NCBI RefSeq assembly: GCF_030908465.1
Contig: NZ_CP133078.1
Location: forward strand, 124,001-188,000
DNA: 64,000 nt
Source: Anaerotignum sp. MB30-C6
GTDB taxonomy: Bacteria; Bacillota; Clostridia; Lachnospirales; Anaerotignaceae
Reading direction: 5' to 3'
How positions within the stretch are numbered: the first letter of the stretch is position 1; the number at the start of each line of letters is the position of its first letter. This document shows, piece by piece, positions 46,496-54,795 of the stretch. Position numbers and translations under genes: made by a program. The notes beneath the pieces are model-generated. The model was not told the DNA's origin, made no database searches, and saw nothing but the letters and a program-made list of their open reading frames with translations.

Positions 46496-47060
46496 GATTT
46501 TTTCCTGGCATCAGGAGGATAACAGTAAGGCGGTGCAGAAAATTATGGAGGAAATCCGAAGGAAATCCCCCGATAAAGAACTTCCCGCCATTGTACGTCC
46601 AGCTGATGAACTGGCATTTCTTTTGCCTTCTCCCCAAGGGAAAACAACGGCATCCCTAGCCCGTTGGGGGTTTCAACTTCCTTCTCAGAAATTGGTTTAT
46701 AATGCAAGGCAGGAAACGGTATTAACGAAAGACTTTTTTGGAAACTGCTTTCCCAACGGAAGGTGTATTGTTCCCGCCCACAGCTTCTATGAATGGGATA
46801 AAGACCATCATTGCTTTGGGTTTTCTCTTGGGGATAAAAAGCTACTTTACTTTGCTGCCTTATATCGAAAACAAGGGGACGGCTGGGAAGTGGTGATATT
46901 AACCACCCATAGTAAGGGGACAGTGGAAGAGGTTCATCACCGTATGCCTCTCATTCTTGGGGAAAGGGAGTTAAGGCCATGGCTTTATGATGCTGCTGCT
47001 GCGAAATTATTGCTATCCCAAGGCATAATATCTTTAAAAAAGGAAATAGTGGAAGGATAG
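46488..47060 (+). CDS. SRAP (HMCES/YedK-type) abasic-site peptidase
   Basis: 190 residues starting MCRIFSW, leaving Cys 2 exposed after Met removal as this family requires. NARQETV, CIVPAHSFYEWDK and LTTHSKGTVEEVHHRMPLIL supply the Asn, Glu and His of the active site. These proteins form a thiazolidine link with abasic sites in single-stranded DNA. It overlaps the carbonic anhydrase gene by 8 bases. Confidence 0.92.
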   Translation: MCRIFSWHQEDNSKAVQKIMEEIRRKSPDKELPAIVRPADELAFLLPSPQGKTTASLARWGFQLPSQKLVYNARQETVLTKDFFGNCFPNGRCIVPAHSFYEWDKDHHCFGFSLGDKKLLYFAALYRKQGDGWEVVILTTHSKGTVEEVHHRMPLILGERELRPWLYDAAAAKLLLSQGIISLKKEIVEG

Positions 47061-47063
47061 GAA

Positions 47064-47092
47064 AAGACTTGAGAATTTCTTAAGTCTTTTTT
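47064..47092 (+). terminator. Terminator after SRAP gene
   Basis: AAGACTT pairs with AAGTCTT (inner bases add weaker pairs), followed by UUUUUU. Confidence 0.75.
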
Positions 47093-47231
47093 ATGATGAT
47101 AGAAATTGGAAAAAAGTGTGATACAATAAAATGGGTGGAGAACACGTCACTTTGTGATTTACACTGACAGAATATAATATAAAAAAGAAGGTCGTATTTT
47201 ACGCTTTTTATACGCAGACTAGGAGGATTTT

Positions 47232-47942
47232 ATGAAGGTAACATATTATAATCATAGTGGTTTTTCAGTTGAAACAGAAAATAAGGTTCTGATATTTGAT
47301 TATTACTCCCAAGGGGGGCGCTTTGATTTTTTTGATCCAAAGGATTATTTAGGAAAGGACATAGTATTTTTTGTGTCTCATAACCATGATGATCATTTTG
47401 ATACAAGGATATTTTTGTGGGAAGGGAAGGTTACCTATGTAATCTCCAATGATATAAAGCTAGACTCTGATTTTCAGGGGGAAGTTTTGTTTGTAAAGCC
47501 CCATGAAACCTATTTTTTCCAAGGCGTGAACATTGAGACGCTGCAATCCAATGACGAGGGTGTTGCTTTTATAGTTGAAGTAGATGGTAAGACAATATAT
47601 CATGCTGGCGACTTAAACTGGTGGCACTGGAATGGAGAAAGCCAAGTTTTTAACGACGATATTGCAAAGAGTTATCATACAGAGATACAAAGAATCATAG
47701 GGAAAAAGGTTGATGTGGCATTTATCCCAGCGGATTTACGCTTGGAAGATAAGTATTCTTGGGCAACGGATTACTTTATGGAAAAGGTTGGTGCTTCGGC
47801 TGTGTTTCCCATGCATTTTTGGGGAAGATTTGACGTTTGCAAGATGTTAAAGGAAAAAAACTATGGGGATAAAGTAATGGATATTACCAAAGCAAATGAA
47901 GGATTCTGTTTAACGGACTTAGGAAGTCCCTCACCTCTATAG
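47232..47942 (+). CDS. MBL-fold metal-dependent hydrolase
   Basis: 236 residues. The metallo-beta-lactamase motif SHNHDDHFD, YHAGDLNWWHW and VFPMHFWG carry the His/Asp ligands of a binuclear site; the overall pattern is that of UlaG-like small MBL proteins. Substrate unknown. The last ten residues (LTDLGSPSPL) are encoded by the start of structured repeat copy 3. The ancestral C-terminus probably ended near GFC, so the repeat has altered the protein end. AGGAGG precedes the ATG. Confidence 0.85.
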   Translation: MKVTYYNHSGFSVETENKVLIFDYYSQGGRFDFFDPKDYLGKDIVFFVSHNHDDHFDTRIFLWEGKVTYVISNDIKLDSDFQGEVLFVKPHETYFFQGVNIETLQSNDEGVAFIVEVDGKTIYHAGDLNWWHWNGESQVFNDDIAKSYHTEIQRIIGKKVDVAFIPADLRLEDKYSWATDYFMEKVGASAVFPMHFWGRFDVCKMLKEKNYGDKVMDITKANEGFCLTDLGSPSPL

Positions 47943-48065
47943 GGGTAGGAGAGACACTTCCGCTGTTTTCAGTGAGAGAACGAACTCTTACTGAAGACAA
48001 AGGCGTTGTGAAACGCCGTCCGTTATAAGTATTTTTGAGTAGCAAAAATACGCATAGTCTTTGAC
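47909..48065 (+). repeat. Dispersed structured repeat, copy 3
   Basis: Begins TTTAACGGACTTAGG within the 3' end of the MBL gene and ends GCATAGTCTTTGAC. Stems: closing AACGGAC/GTCCGTT (47912-47918 with 48018-48024); hairpin A ACCTC/GGGGT, with an outer GGAAGT/ACTTCC; hairpin B TGTTTTCAGT/ACTGAAGACA with AGAG/CTCT at its tip; hairpin C GGCGTT/AACGCC; 3' hairpin GTATTTTTG/CAAAAATAC (48029-48051). It ends about 70 bases before the amidase gene. Confidence 0.85.
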
Positions 48066-48137
48066 AATAAGGAATATGCTTGCCGCCATTGGGCGGTAGC
48101 TTTACAAAGTCTTTTGTAATTGGGAGTGAAAGGTGCT

Positions 48138-48938
48138 ATGAAGGGCAAAAATTGGCGAGAGTATGAGCCGGCGAAAAAACAAAAAAATCGACGAAGGCGA
48201 AGAAAAGGTGGATTCCTTAAAAAGTTGATACTGGCAATCCTTCTTTTTGTGTTGGGATACGTGGGCTATCAAATCTATTTTCATCATAGCAAGCCCTACA
48301 TTGTTGGACTGGATGCGGGACACGGAGGTATCGATATTGGCGCCGAAGGTGTGATCAACGAAGTCGAATTGACAGAGCGGACAGCGGCAAAGTTGACAGA
48401 GCTTTTAAAGGCAGATGGACGTTTTCGTGTTGTACAATCTCGAGATGAGGGAGAGGCGAAAAGTGTGACGGATCGAAATCATCTTTTTAAAAGGGCAAGG
48501 CCTGACTTGGTGATATCTCTTCACGCAAACGCCAGTGAAGACTCTCAAGCCTTTGGTTTTGAATGTTACCCCTCTCCGCCAGGCAAAGAAAATCATGACA
48601 AAAGTCTGAAATTTGCCCAATACATAGCGAAAGAAATGGAAGGCATCGGGGCAAGGCTTAGAGGTACAGATGGCGTAAGGTTTGGCTACTATGTTTCTGA
48701 TGAGGAGGGCAATACTTCCAAGCTTTTGCTGGATTCTTCTGATACCCAAGTTTACGATTATGATACCTTTGGGATGCTGAAAAACATGAAGTGCCCTGCT
48801 GTATTAGTGGAGCAATGTTTTGTCACAAATCAACAGGATGTGGAGGAATTTGGTTTGGAAGAAGGATGTGCGAAGTCAGCACAGGCTTATTATCGTGCCA
48901 TTTGTAAGTATTTAGCTATCAATGAAGAAAAGAAATAG
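48138..48938 (+). CDS. N-acetylmuramoyl-L-alanine amidase (CwlD/AmiC type)
   Basis: About 266 residues. A basic N-terminus (KKQKNRRRRRKGG) precedes one transmembrane helix (about 28-46), then an Amidase_3 domain: GLDAGHGGIDIGAEG, INEVELTERTAAKL, the catalytic-site SLHANAS and LVEQCFVTN with the zinc ligands and Glu. It cleaves the bond between MurNAc and the stem peptide on the outer face of the membrane. CwlD in spore cortex formation is one candidate. ATG at 48138 with AAAGGTG upstream. Confidence 0.88.
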   Translation: MKGKNWREYEPAKKQKNRRRRRKGGFLKKLILAILLFVLGYVGYQIYFHHSKPYIVGLDAGHGGIDIGAEGVINEVELTERTAAKLTELLKADGRFRVVQSRDEGEAKSVTDRNHLFKRARPDLVISLHANASEDSQAFGFECYPSPPGKENHDKSLKFAQYIAKEMEGIGARLRGTDGVRFGYYVSDEEGNTSKLLLDSSDTQVYDYDTFGMLKNMKCPAVLVEQCFVTNQQDVEEFGLEEGCAKSAQAYYRAICKYLAINEEKK

Positions 48939-49080
48939 AACCATGGTTATTTTGACTACTGGTCATTAGGATATTTTCCAACAGCGGTAATCACAAATAA
49001 AGAAAATCTTGCTGTTTTTTCAGGGTGGATTTGCTTCCCATAAATTTTTATAAAATAAAGGGTTTTGTTAAGGCGGCTGA

Positions 49081-49108
49081 TTGTTGTTTTTAGATGGTAT
49101 ACTACAAT
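49081..49108 (+). promoter_or_regulatory. Candidate promoter of the cyclase-like gene
   Basis: TTGTTG, 16-base spacer, TACAAT, about 62 bases before the start codon. Confidence 0.55.
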
Positions 49109-49170
49109 AGTGTGTACAGGGTATTTACATAGTCCTTCGTAATAAAAACTTGAGAGTGAGGTATATAGTT

Positions 49171-49992
49171 ATGAAAAAAATGCAATATGATGAAAAATCT
49201 CCGAAACTACTTAATTCTATTGTGTGTGCAATAGATATACTAGGCTTTTCTCAAATGATATTGGACTCCTGTCAAACTGGGTTAGGGAATAAATTACTTA
49301 GTGAAATAAATTACCTTATTGAAAAAAATAAAAACTGTATTGTTCCTGACAAATATAGTCAAGGAAAAATTAAAATATTTACAGATAATATGGTTGTTGC
49401 GTACCCCATAGATTATGATGGGGAGTCTGAATTAAATGAAATATTGGGTAATGTTGCTGAGTATCAATTCAATTTAGCATTGGAGGGTCTGTTTGTCCGA
49501 GGGGGGATAAGTATTGGAGAGTTTTATATTAATGAAGATATTGTTTTTGGGCCAGCTTTACTAGATGCTCATTATCAAGAAAGTGAAATAGCCTGTTACC
49601 CAAGAATTGTTTTAGATGATAAAACAGTAGAGCAATTACAGAGACATATACAGAACTACAATAAGATGCCAGAAGACCATATAATTCTAATTGATACTGA
49701 TGGTAAGTGGTTCATAGGTTATTTAAACACTATTTTTAAATATTTTAAGGATTGCAGTAACGAATATGAATTTGAAATGGTTAAAATTAAGCTATTGGAA
49801 AAACATAAAGAAAAGCTCGAAGAAATGCTGACGAAACATAAGGAAAATATATTTGTATGGGATAAGTATGTTTGGACTGCGAACTATCATAATTTTTTCT
49901 GTGATTTATATTTCCCACAGGAAAAAGATCTGAAAATCGCTAAGCACTTATTGCTTTCTTGGCCTAGACAAATTTCAACAGGGGATTTTTAA
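49171..49992 (+). CDS. Class III nucleotide cyclase-like protein
   Basis: About 273 residues. CAIDILGFSQMI near residue 25, FTDNMVVAYP near 75 and RGGISIGEFY near 115, followed by VFGPALLDAHYQES and YPRIVLDD, match a widespread family of stand-alone cyclase-homology proteins that keep both metal-binding Asp residues. Some class III relatives are Pycsar antiphage cyclases; no effector gene is adjacent here, so a defence role is unproven. Codon use is more AT-rich than in neighbours and the gene has its own promoter and terminator, which suggests transfer. ATG at 49171 with GTGAGG upstream. Confidence 0.6.
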   Translation: MKKMQYDEKSPKLLNSIVCAIDILGFSQMILDSCQTGLGNKLLSEINYLIEKNKNCIVPDKYSQGKIKIFTDNMVVAYPIDYDGESELNEILGNVAEYQFNLALEGLFVRGGISIGEFYINEDIVFGPALLDAHYQESEIACYPRIVLDDKTVEQLQRHIQNYNKMPEDHIILIDTDGKWFIGYLNTIFKYFKDCSNEYEFEMVKIKLLEKHKEKLEEMLTKHKENIFVWDKYVWTANYHNFFCDLYFPQEKDLKIAKHLLLSWPRQISTGDF

Positions 49993-50062
49993 TTTTCTTA
50001 AATCCCTTATATCTTATTTTAATCCAAAGTAGTTATACTATAAAGTTAAACAAAAAGAGCAT

Positions 50063-50106
50063 AAATGTTTAGGGCATCATCTTATTGGATGATGCCCTAA
50101 ACATTT
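50063..50106. terminator. Bidirectional terminator
   Basis: AAATGTTTAGGGCATCATC pairs with GATGATGCCCTAAACATTT around TTATTG, a perfect 19-bp stem between converging genes. Confidence 0.95.
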
Positions 50107-50137
50107 TATAAATCCATTCGTTGTAAATGACTATTTC

Positions 50138-51301
50138 CTAGTCGACTTCCAGTTGTTTTTGCTTCAAGCGAGAGTTGACTGCTTCCCGAAGCAATGTATA
50201 GATTACAGAAACAATAGGGATAAATACCAGCATACCAATGATACCAAATAAACTACCACCAATGGTTACAGCGGCCAAAACCCAAATCGAAGGCAGGCCA
50301 ACGGAGCCACCAACCACATGTGGGTAAATCAAGTTTCCTTCCACCTGTTGCAAAACTAAGAACAGAATAATGAAGGTGACTGCTTGGGCAGGGTTTACCG
50401 TCAGAATTAGGAATGCACCAATAAAACAACCGACAAATGCACCAAAAATAGGAATCAAGGCTGTAAAAGAAATTAACACACCTACCAGCAGTGCATAAGG
50501 GAAACGGAAAATAGTCATGGCAATGAAAAACATGGTACCCAGAATCACTGCTTCCAGGCACTGCCCAGTAAGGAAATTTGTAAAAACCCTGTGGGTTAGG
50601 CTGGAAATGCCAATGATTTGCTCTGCTCTTTTTTTGGGTAGAAATGCAAAAAGTAGTTTTCGACTTTGCCTGCCTAAGGTTTCTTTTTGCAGAAGGATAT
50701 AGCAAGCAAACACAAACCCGATGAAAAAGGTTGTGAAGGCACTTACAATCCCTTTTGCCATAACCAAAGTGGAACCAAGGAAGGCACTAGCCCCCGATTT
50801 GAAAAAGTCAACCACGCCAACCACAAGCTGATGCCAGTTGATTTGTATGCTTTCTAACCACGCCGAAGCTTCAGGATAATCAACAAGAAAATGCTCAAGC
50901 TTTTCTACCAAAGGCGGAATTTTGTCTGGCAATGACTGTGCCAAGTCTGACACGGTGGTAGCCAGCTGAGGCAAAACTACGGCTGTGACAAGGAACAAAA
51001 TGGAAATCACCAGAACAATAGATAGGAGCAAGCTAACAGGGTTTACCATCTTTTCAAGACGCTTTGCTTTTTTTCCCGTTGCCCGCTCCAAGGGTTTGGT
51101 AAAAATCAACTTTTGTAGCCATACCATGGGTACGTTTAGGATAAAAGAGATGGCACAGCCTAAGATTAAAGGCAAAAGAATATGCAGGATAAATACAGTA
51201 GAGCTGATTAAAACATCAAAGCGGTAGAGGCCGATAAGAATTAATATGGTAAATACAATCAAACCTCTTATTTTACGAATATTACTTCGATCCAATTCCA
51301 A
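50138..51301 (-). CDS. AI-2E family (YtvI-type) transporter
   Basis: 387 residues with about eight membrane helices and a large loop between helices 3 and 4. The family signature appears as LIPIFGAFVGCFIGAFL followed by QQVEGNLIYPHVVGGSVGLPSIWVLAAVTIGGSLFGIIGML. Members export autoinducer-2 or act as Na+/H+ antiporters. The precise role here is unknown. TTG start at 51301 with AAGGG 8-9 bases upstream. Confidence 0.9.
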   Translation of the reverse strand: MELDRSNIRKIRGLIVFTILILIGLYRFDVLISSTVFILHILLPLILGCAISFILNVPMVWLQKLIFTKPLERATGKKAKRLEKMVNPVSLLLSIVLVISILFLVTAVVLPQLATTVSDLAQSLPDKIPPLVEKLEHFLVDYPEASAWLESIQINWHQLVVGVVDFFKSGASAFLGSTLVMAKGIVSAFTTFFIGFVFACYILLQKETLGRQSRKLLFAFLPKKRAEQIIGISSLTHRVFTNFLTGQCLEAVILGTMFFIAMTIFRFPYALLVGVLISFTALIPIFGAFVGCFIGAFLILTVNPAQAVTFIILFLVLQQVEGNLIYPHVVGGSVGLPSIWVLAAVTIGGSLFGIIGMLVFIPIVSVIYTLLREAVNSRLKQKQLEVD

Positions 51302-51702
51302 TTAGGATCCCTTCTTTCTGTCACTACATTTTTTTGATTAATATTGGAAATAGTATAGCATGGCCAAAGGGAAATATCAATGAAAATACCTTTGTCTTTA
51401 GCTGGGTTGAAGGTTTGAAAAAAACCATGGATTTCATGGAATTCTCAAGCTTTTCAATATGGGATTTTCCTTTGCTTATGCCCATTAGATACTATACTCA
51501 AAAAAAGTCCTGTGTGGAGGAGACGTGTTATGATTCTTAAAAGTTAGAGTAACGTAAGGGTTTGAAAAAAGGATTTGCATCATAAGACTTGCTTTTTAGA
51601 TAGTTTGCCCTTATGCTGTAAAAAAATAGATATTTAAAAGGAATAATATACAAAATTATGCTTGATTATAGATTAAAAATAAAATTACCGATATCCCTTA
51701 GG

Positions 51703-51731
51703 TTGACCTCATTACAGGGTTGTAGTATCCT
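51703..51731 (+). promoter_or_regulatory. Candidate promoter of lytS-lytT
   Basis: TTGACC, 17-base spacer, TATCCT, about 37 bases before lytS. Bases 51302-51702 hold no supported gene. Confidence 0.5.
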
Positions 51732-51767
51732 AAGAAAAGAAAAACCCAGCGTAAAGAGGTAATGTAT

Positions 51768-53486
51768 ATGACAATTGATATTTTTAAAAATTTACTCTTG
51801 AATCTATCCATGTTGGTGATTATAGCCCAACTTTTAACAAAAACCACATTTGTAAAGCAGTTTATGTTTGCCTATAAAACAGACCTAAAATCTAATATTG
51901 CCCTGGCTGTAGTTTTTGGTCTTATCAGTATTTTGTCTACATATACAGGGACAAATGTGAACGGAGCGATTGTAAATACCCGTGTAATTGGGGTAATGTC
52001 TGGGGGCATTATCGGTGGTCCCATTGTAGGTGTAGGGGCGGCAATTATCGGTGGTTTGCACCGCTATTTTTTTGATGTAGGGGGGTTTACTGCTCTGGCT
52101 TGTGCAATTTCCACCTTCGTTGAGGGTATTCTTGGTGTTATGGCCTCAAAATACTTAAAAAAAACCAGTTGGAAAAAAAACGATATTTTTTTGCTGGCGG
52201 CGTTGGCGGAAGTTTTTCAAATGATTATTATTCTATTGGTGGCAAAGCCTTTTCCCGATGCCTTGGAAGTAGTGAAAATCATAGCACTCCCCATGATTCT
52301 TTTTAATTCCACGGGGATGGTTATTTTTATATCCGTATTCAACTCTATTTTTATTGAGCAAGATAACGAGTCTGCCAAGAGGATCAAGCAGGCTTTTGAT
52401 ATTTCGGAACAGTGCCTACCATTTTTGCGTAAAGGTATGTACAATAAACAAAATATGGACACAGTGGTAAAAACCATTCTGGAAAATTCTAAAGATGCTG
52501 GCGTTGTCATTACGGACAAGGAGAAAATTCTGAGCTATCAATGTGATGAAGTACCCCTGAAAAAAGAATGGGAAGAATATGGATTGCCTGAAATCGTGAG
52601 GGCGATTATAAGAGATGATGCTGTTTGCATGGCGGAAAAAGCCGAAGAGGGCGATATTTTTTATGAACAGCTGAAAAAGTTTGCCGTCTTTGGAGCACCA
52701 CTGCACAGCAAAGGCCAAGTGGTTGGGGTTATATTAGTGTTTACGAAAAAATTCAAACTATCAATCCAAACGGATCGGGACTTTGTCAACGGGCTTTCCA
52801 AATTGTTTTCTACCCAATTGGAGTTATCGGAGGCGCAGAAACAGCGAGAAATGCTGCAAAAGGCTGAGTTTAAGGCGTTGCAATCCCAGATTAACCCCCA
52901 CTTTTTATTTAATGCTTTGAATACCATTACAGCCTTTTGTCGTGAAAAGCCCGATAAAGCAAGGGAACTGCTGATTGCATTAAGTACCTATTTTAGAAAC
53001 ACCCTTAACACAAATCATTATATGATTGATATTTACGATGAATTTTCCCATGTGGATTCTTACTTACAATTGGAAAAAGCTAGGTTTGATGATAGGTTGA
53101 CTTTGGTCATTGATGTGCCTGCCAATTTAAGTTGTCAAGTTCCAAGTTTTATTTTGCAACCCATTGTGGAAAATGCAGTGAAGCATGGTGCAATGAAGCG
53201 TAGTACAGGCAGGGTGGAAGTGAAGGTAAGCCAAATGGAGGATTTGGTTGTTATTTCCGTTAAGGATTCGGGGTTTGGCATTCCCCAAAAAATTATTGAT
53301 GCCCTTCATAACGATACCTTGGACAGCTCGAAAGTAGGGCTTTCTAATGTGGATAAAAGATTACGCAGTATTTATGGACAGAAATATGGCTTGGATATTC
53401 GAACTTCAACATCGGGAACAGAAATTATTATAAGAATACCGTTGGAAAAGGGGGAGGAAAGGGATGAAGATAGCAATTGTGGATGA
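51768..53486 (+). CDS. LytS-type sensor histidine kinase
   Basis: About 572 residues. A 5TM-5TMR_LYT membrane domain occupies the first 200 residues (SGGIIGGPIVGVGAAIIGGLHRYFF). A GAF-like domain follows (about 225-355), then the His kinase domain with phospho-acceptor His in QSQINPHFLFNALNTI and the ATP site with VENAVKHGA and VKDSGFGIP. Members (LytS, BtsS, YehU) sense pyruvate or related signals. I chose the ATG at 51768 over 51762 for ribosome-site spacing. It overlaps lytT by 23 bases. Confidence 0.9.
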   Translation: MTIDIFKNLLLNLSMLVIIAQLLTKTTFVKQFMFAYKTDLKSNIALAVVFGLISILSTYTGTNVNGAIVNTRVIGVMSGGIIGGPIVGVGAAIIGGLHRYFFDVGGFTALACAISTFVEGILGVMASKYLKKTSWKKNDIFLLAALAEVFQMIIILLVAKPFPDALEVVKIIALPMILFNSTGMVIFISVFNSIFIEQDNESAKRIKQAFDISEQCLPFLRKGMYNKQNMDTVVKTILENSKDAGVVITDKEKILSYQCDEVPLKKEWEEYGLPEIVRAIIRDDAVCMAEKAEEGDIFYEQLKKFAVFGAPLHSKGQVVGVILVFTKKFKLSIQTDRDFVNGLSKLFSTQLELSEAQKQREMLQKAEFKALQSQINPHFLFNALNTITAFCREKPDKARELLIALSTYFRNTLNTNHYMIDIYDEFSHVDSYLQLEKARFDDRLTLVIDVPANLSCQVPSFILQPIVENAVKHGAMKRSTGRVEVKVSQMEDLVVISVKDSGFGIPQKIIDALHNDTLDSSKVGLSNVDKRLRSIYGQKYGLDIRTSTSGTEIIIRIPLEKGEERDEDSNCG

Positions 53487-54204
53487 TGAAAGACCATCCA
53501 GAAGTGAATTAAGGCATTTGATTTCCGATTACCTTGCAGAGGGGGAAATCATGGAGGCAAGCTCTGGAGAAGAGGCCATGAAGTTGTTTTTAAAAGAGGA
53601 TTTCGATCTGATTTTCATGGACATAAATCTAGGAGATATAGACGGGGCAACTTTGGCAGCCATGGCTAAAAGAGCCCATCCTAACGTTGAAATTGTATTT
53701 GCTACTGCATACAACAATTATGCGGAAAAGGCCTTTGATATTGATGCTTTAAACTATATTTTAAAGCCTTTTGATCCAAAAAGGATTGAGCAGACCATAC
53801 AACGTTATATGAAAAAACGAGCCACGGATAACAATGCCAAAGAAGGAGTTAAGGAAGAAGAAAAAGCCGCCATTTCCAAAATTTCAATCAACTGTGATAA
53901 GAAAATGATTCTAGTGGATATTGCGGATATTGTTTATATTGAAACAGGGAATCGAAGCTGTATCGTTCATACAAAAACAAAGTCTTATACCACTGCCAGT
54001 TCAATGAATTCTTTTGAAGAGCGGTTGAAAGATAATGGTTTTTTTCGGATTCATAAAAGTATTTTAATCAATTTAGAATATGTCATTGAGATTTATCCGT
54101 GGTTTAATAATACCACTTGTGTGAAAATGCAGGGATATGAAAAGGAGATTCTTACTGTGGGCAGGAACCAGATAAAGGAATTAAAACTCCTTTTTAGCAT
54201 GTAG
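53464..54204 (+). CDS. LytTR-family response regulator
   Basis: 246 residues. The receiver domain contains DDERPSRSEL, the phospho-acceptor Asp in LIFMDINLGDIDG, and a conserved Lys in ILKPFDPKRIEQ. The C-terminal LytTR DNA-binding domain includes DIVYIETGNRSCIVHTK and FFRIHKSILINLEYVIEIYPW. It probably controls cstA 590 bases downstream, by analogy with BtsSR-BtsT and LytST-PftAB. Confidence 0.92.
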   Translation: MKIAIVDDERPSRSELRHLISDYLAEGEIMEASSGEEAMKLFLKEDFDLIFMDINLGDIDGATLAAMAKRAHPNVEIVFATAYNNYAEKAFDIDALNYILKPFDPKRIEQTIQRYMKKRATDNNAKEGVKEEEKAAISKISINCDKKMILVDIADIVYIETGNRSCIVHTKTKSYTTASSMNSFEERLKDNGFFRIHKSILINLEYVIEIYPWFNNTTCVKMQGYEKEILTVGRNQIKELKLLFSM

Positions 54205-54328
54205 CTTTACGGTAGGAAAAGTTCTAGGAAAGCCCTCTTGGAAAAAGAGTGGGCGGAAGTATTTTTTATAGTAAATTTTCTTGGATTCTTAGTTAACAGC
54301 CCATTGAATCATAAATTATTTTTATCAT

Positions 54329-54366
54329 AGAGCCGTCTTCCTAGAAAAAGGAGAAGGCTCTTTTTG
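54329..54366 (+). terminator. lytT terminator
   Basis: AGAGCC pairs with GGCTCT, with inner pairs between TCTTCCT and AGGAGA, followed by UUUUU. Confidence 0.85.
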
Positions 54367-54435
54367 TTGTTGTGTGGCAAACATCGGAGGGAGAGGTACT
54401 AGAGGATTTATTTTTTAAAATAAAGAAACAATTAC

Positions 54436-54496
54436 AAGTGGCAAGAAAACATGTGTTTTTTTTAACCTTTTGAACTTTAAAACACAGAGTGGCAAG
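54436..54496 (+). promoter_or_regulatory. Direct repeats, candidate LytT operator upstream of cstA
   Basis: AGTGGCAAG occurs at 54437-54445 and 54488-54496, same orientation, 51 bases apart (close to five helical turns). LytTR regulators bind direct repeats. The region between lytT and cstA has no other repeat of this quality. Confidence 0.5.
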
Positions 54497-54675
54497 TACA
54501 AGAAATGTAGAAAAAAGATATTTTTTTGGAGTATTTATGGATTTGTATTAAATTTGAATTAAAATAAGGATGCATTTTGCACAGGGTTTTCAACATTTCA
54601 GACTTAGTTTTTAACCAGTGAAGCTAAAAAACAGTACAAAAACAGAAATATGCGTTATTGTCTATTTATAAACAT

Positions 54676-54742
54676 ATTCCTACGGAATGTGTTACTAAGC
54701 CGCCTGAAAAATCAGACGGCAAGAGTCCTGTCCACACGGACA
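54676..54742 (+). promoter_or_regulatory. Three consecutive hairpins in the cstA leader
   Basis: ATTCC-TAC-GGAAT (54676-54688), GCCG-C-CTGA-AAAA-TCAG-A-CGGC (54699-54720) and TGTCC-ACAC-GGACA (54729-54742, followed by AAAAAG). I do not recognise a known riboswitch; the last hairpin ends about 50 bases before the start codon. Confidence 0.4.
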
Positions 54743-54795
54743 AAAAGAACTTATACAAAAATCATTATTATTTTTAAGGAAGGGAATGATAAGTT

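Noticed and set aside
49171..49992. Complete Pycsar-type defence system
   Set aside because: No effector with a cyclic-nucleotide-binding or toxic membrane domain is adjacent; the next gene is an AI-2E family permease on the other strand.
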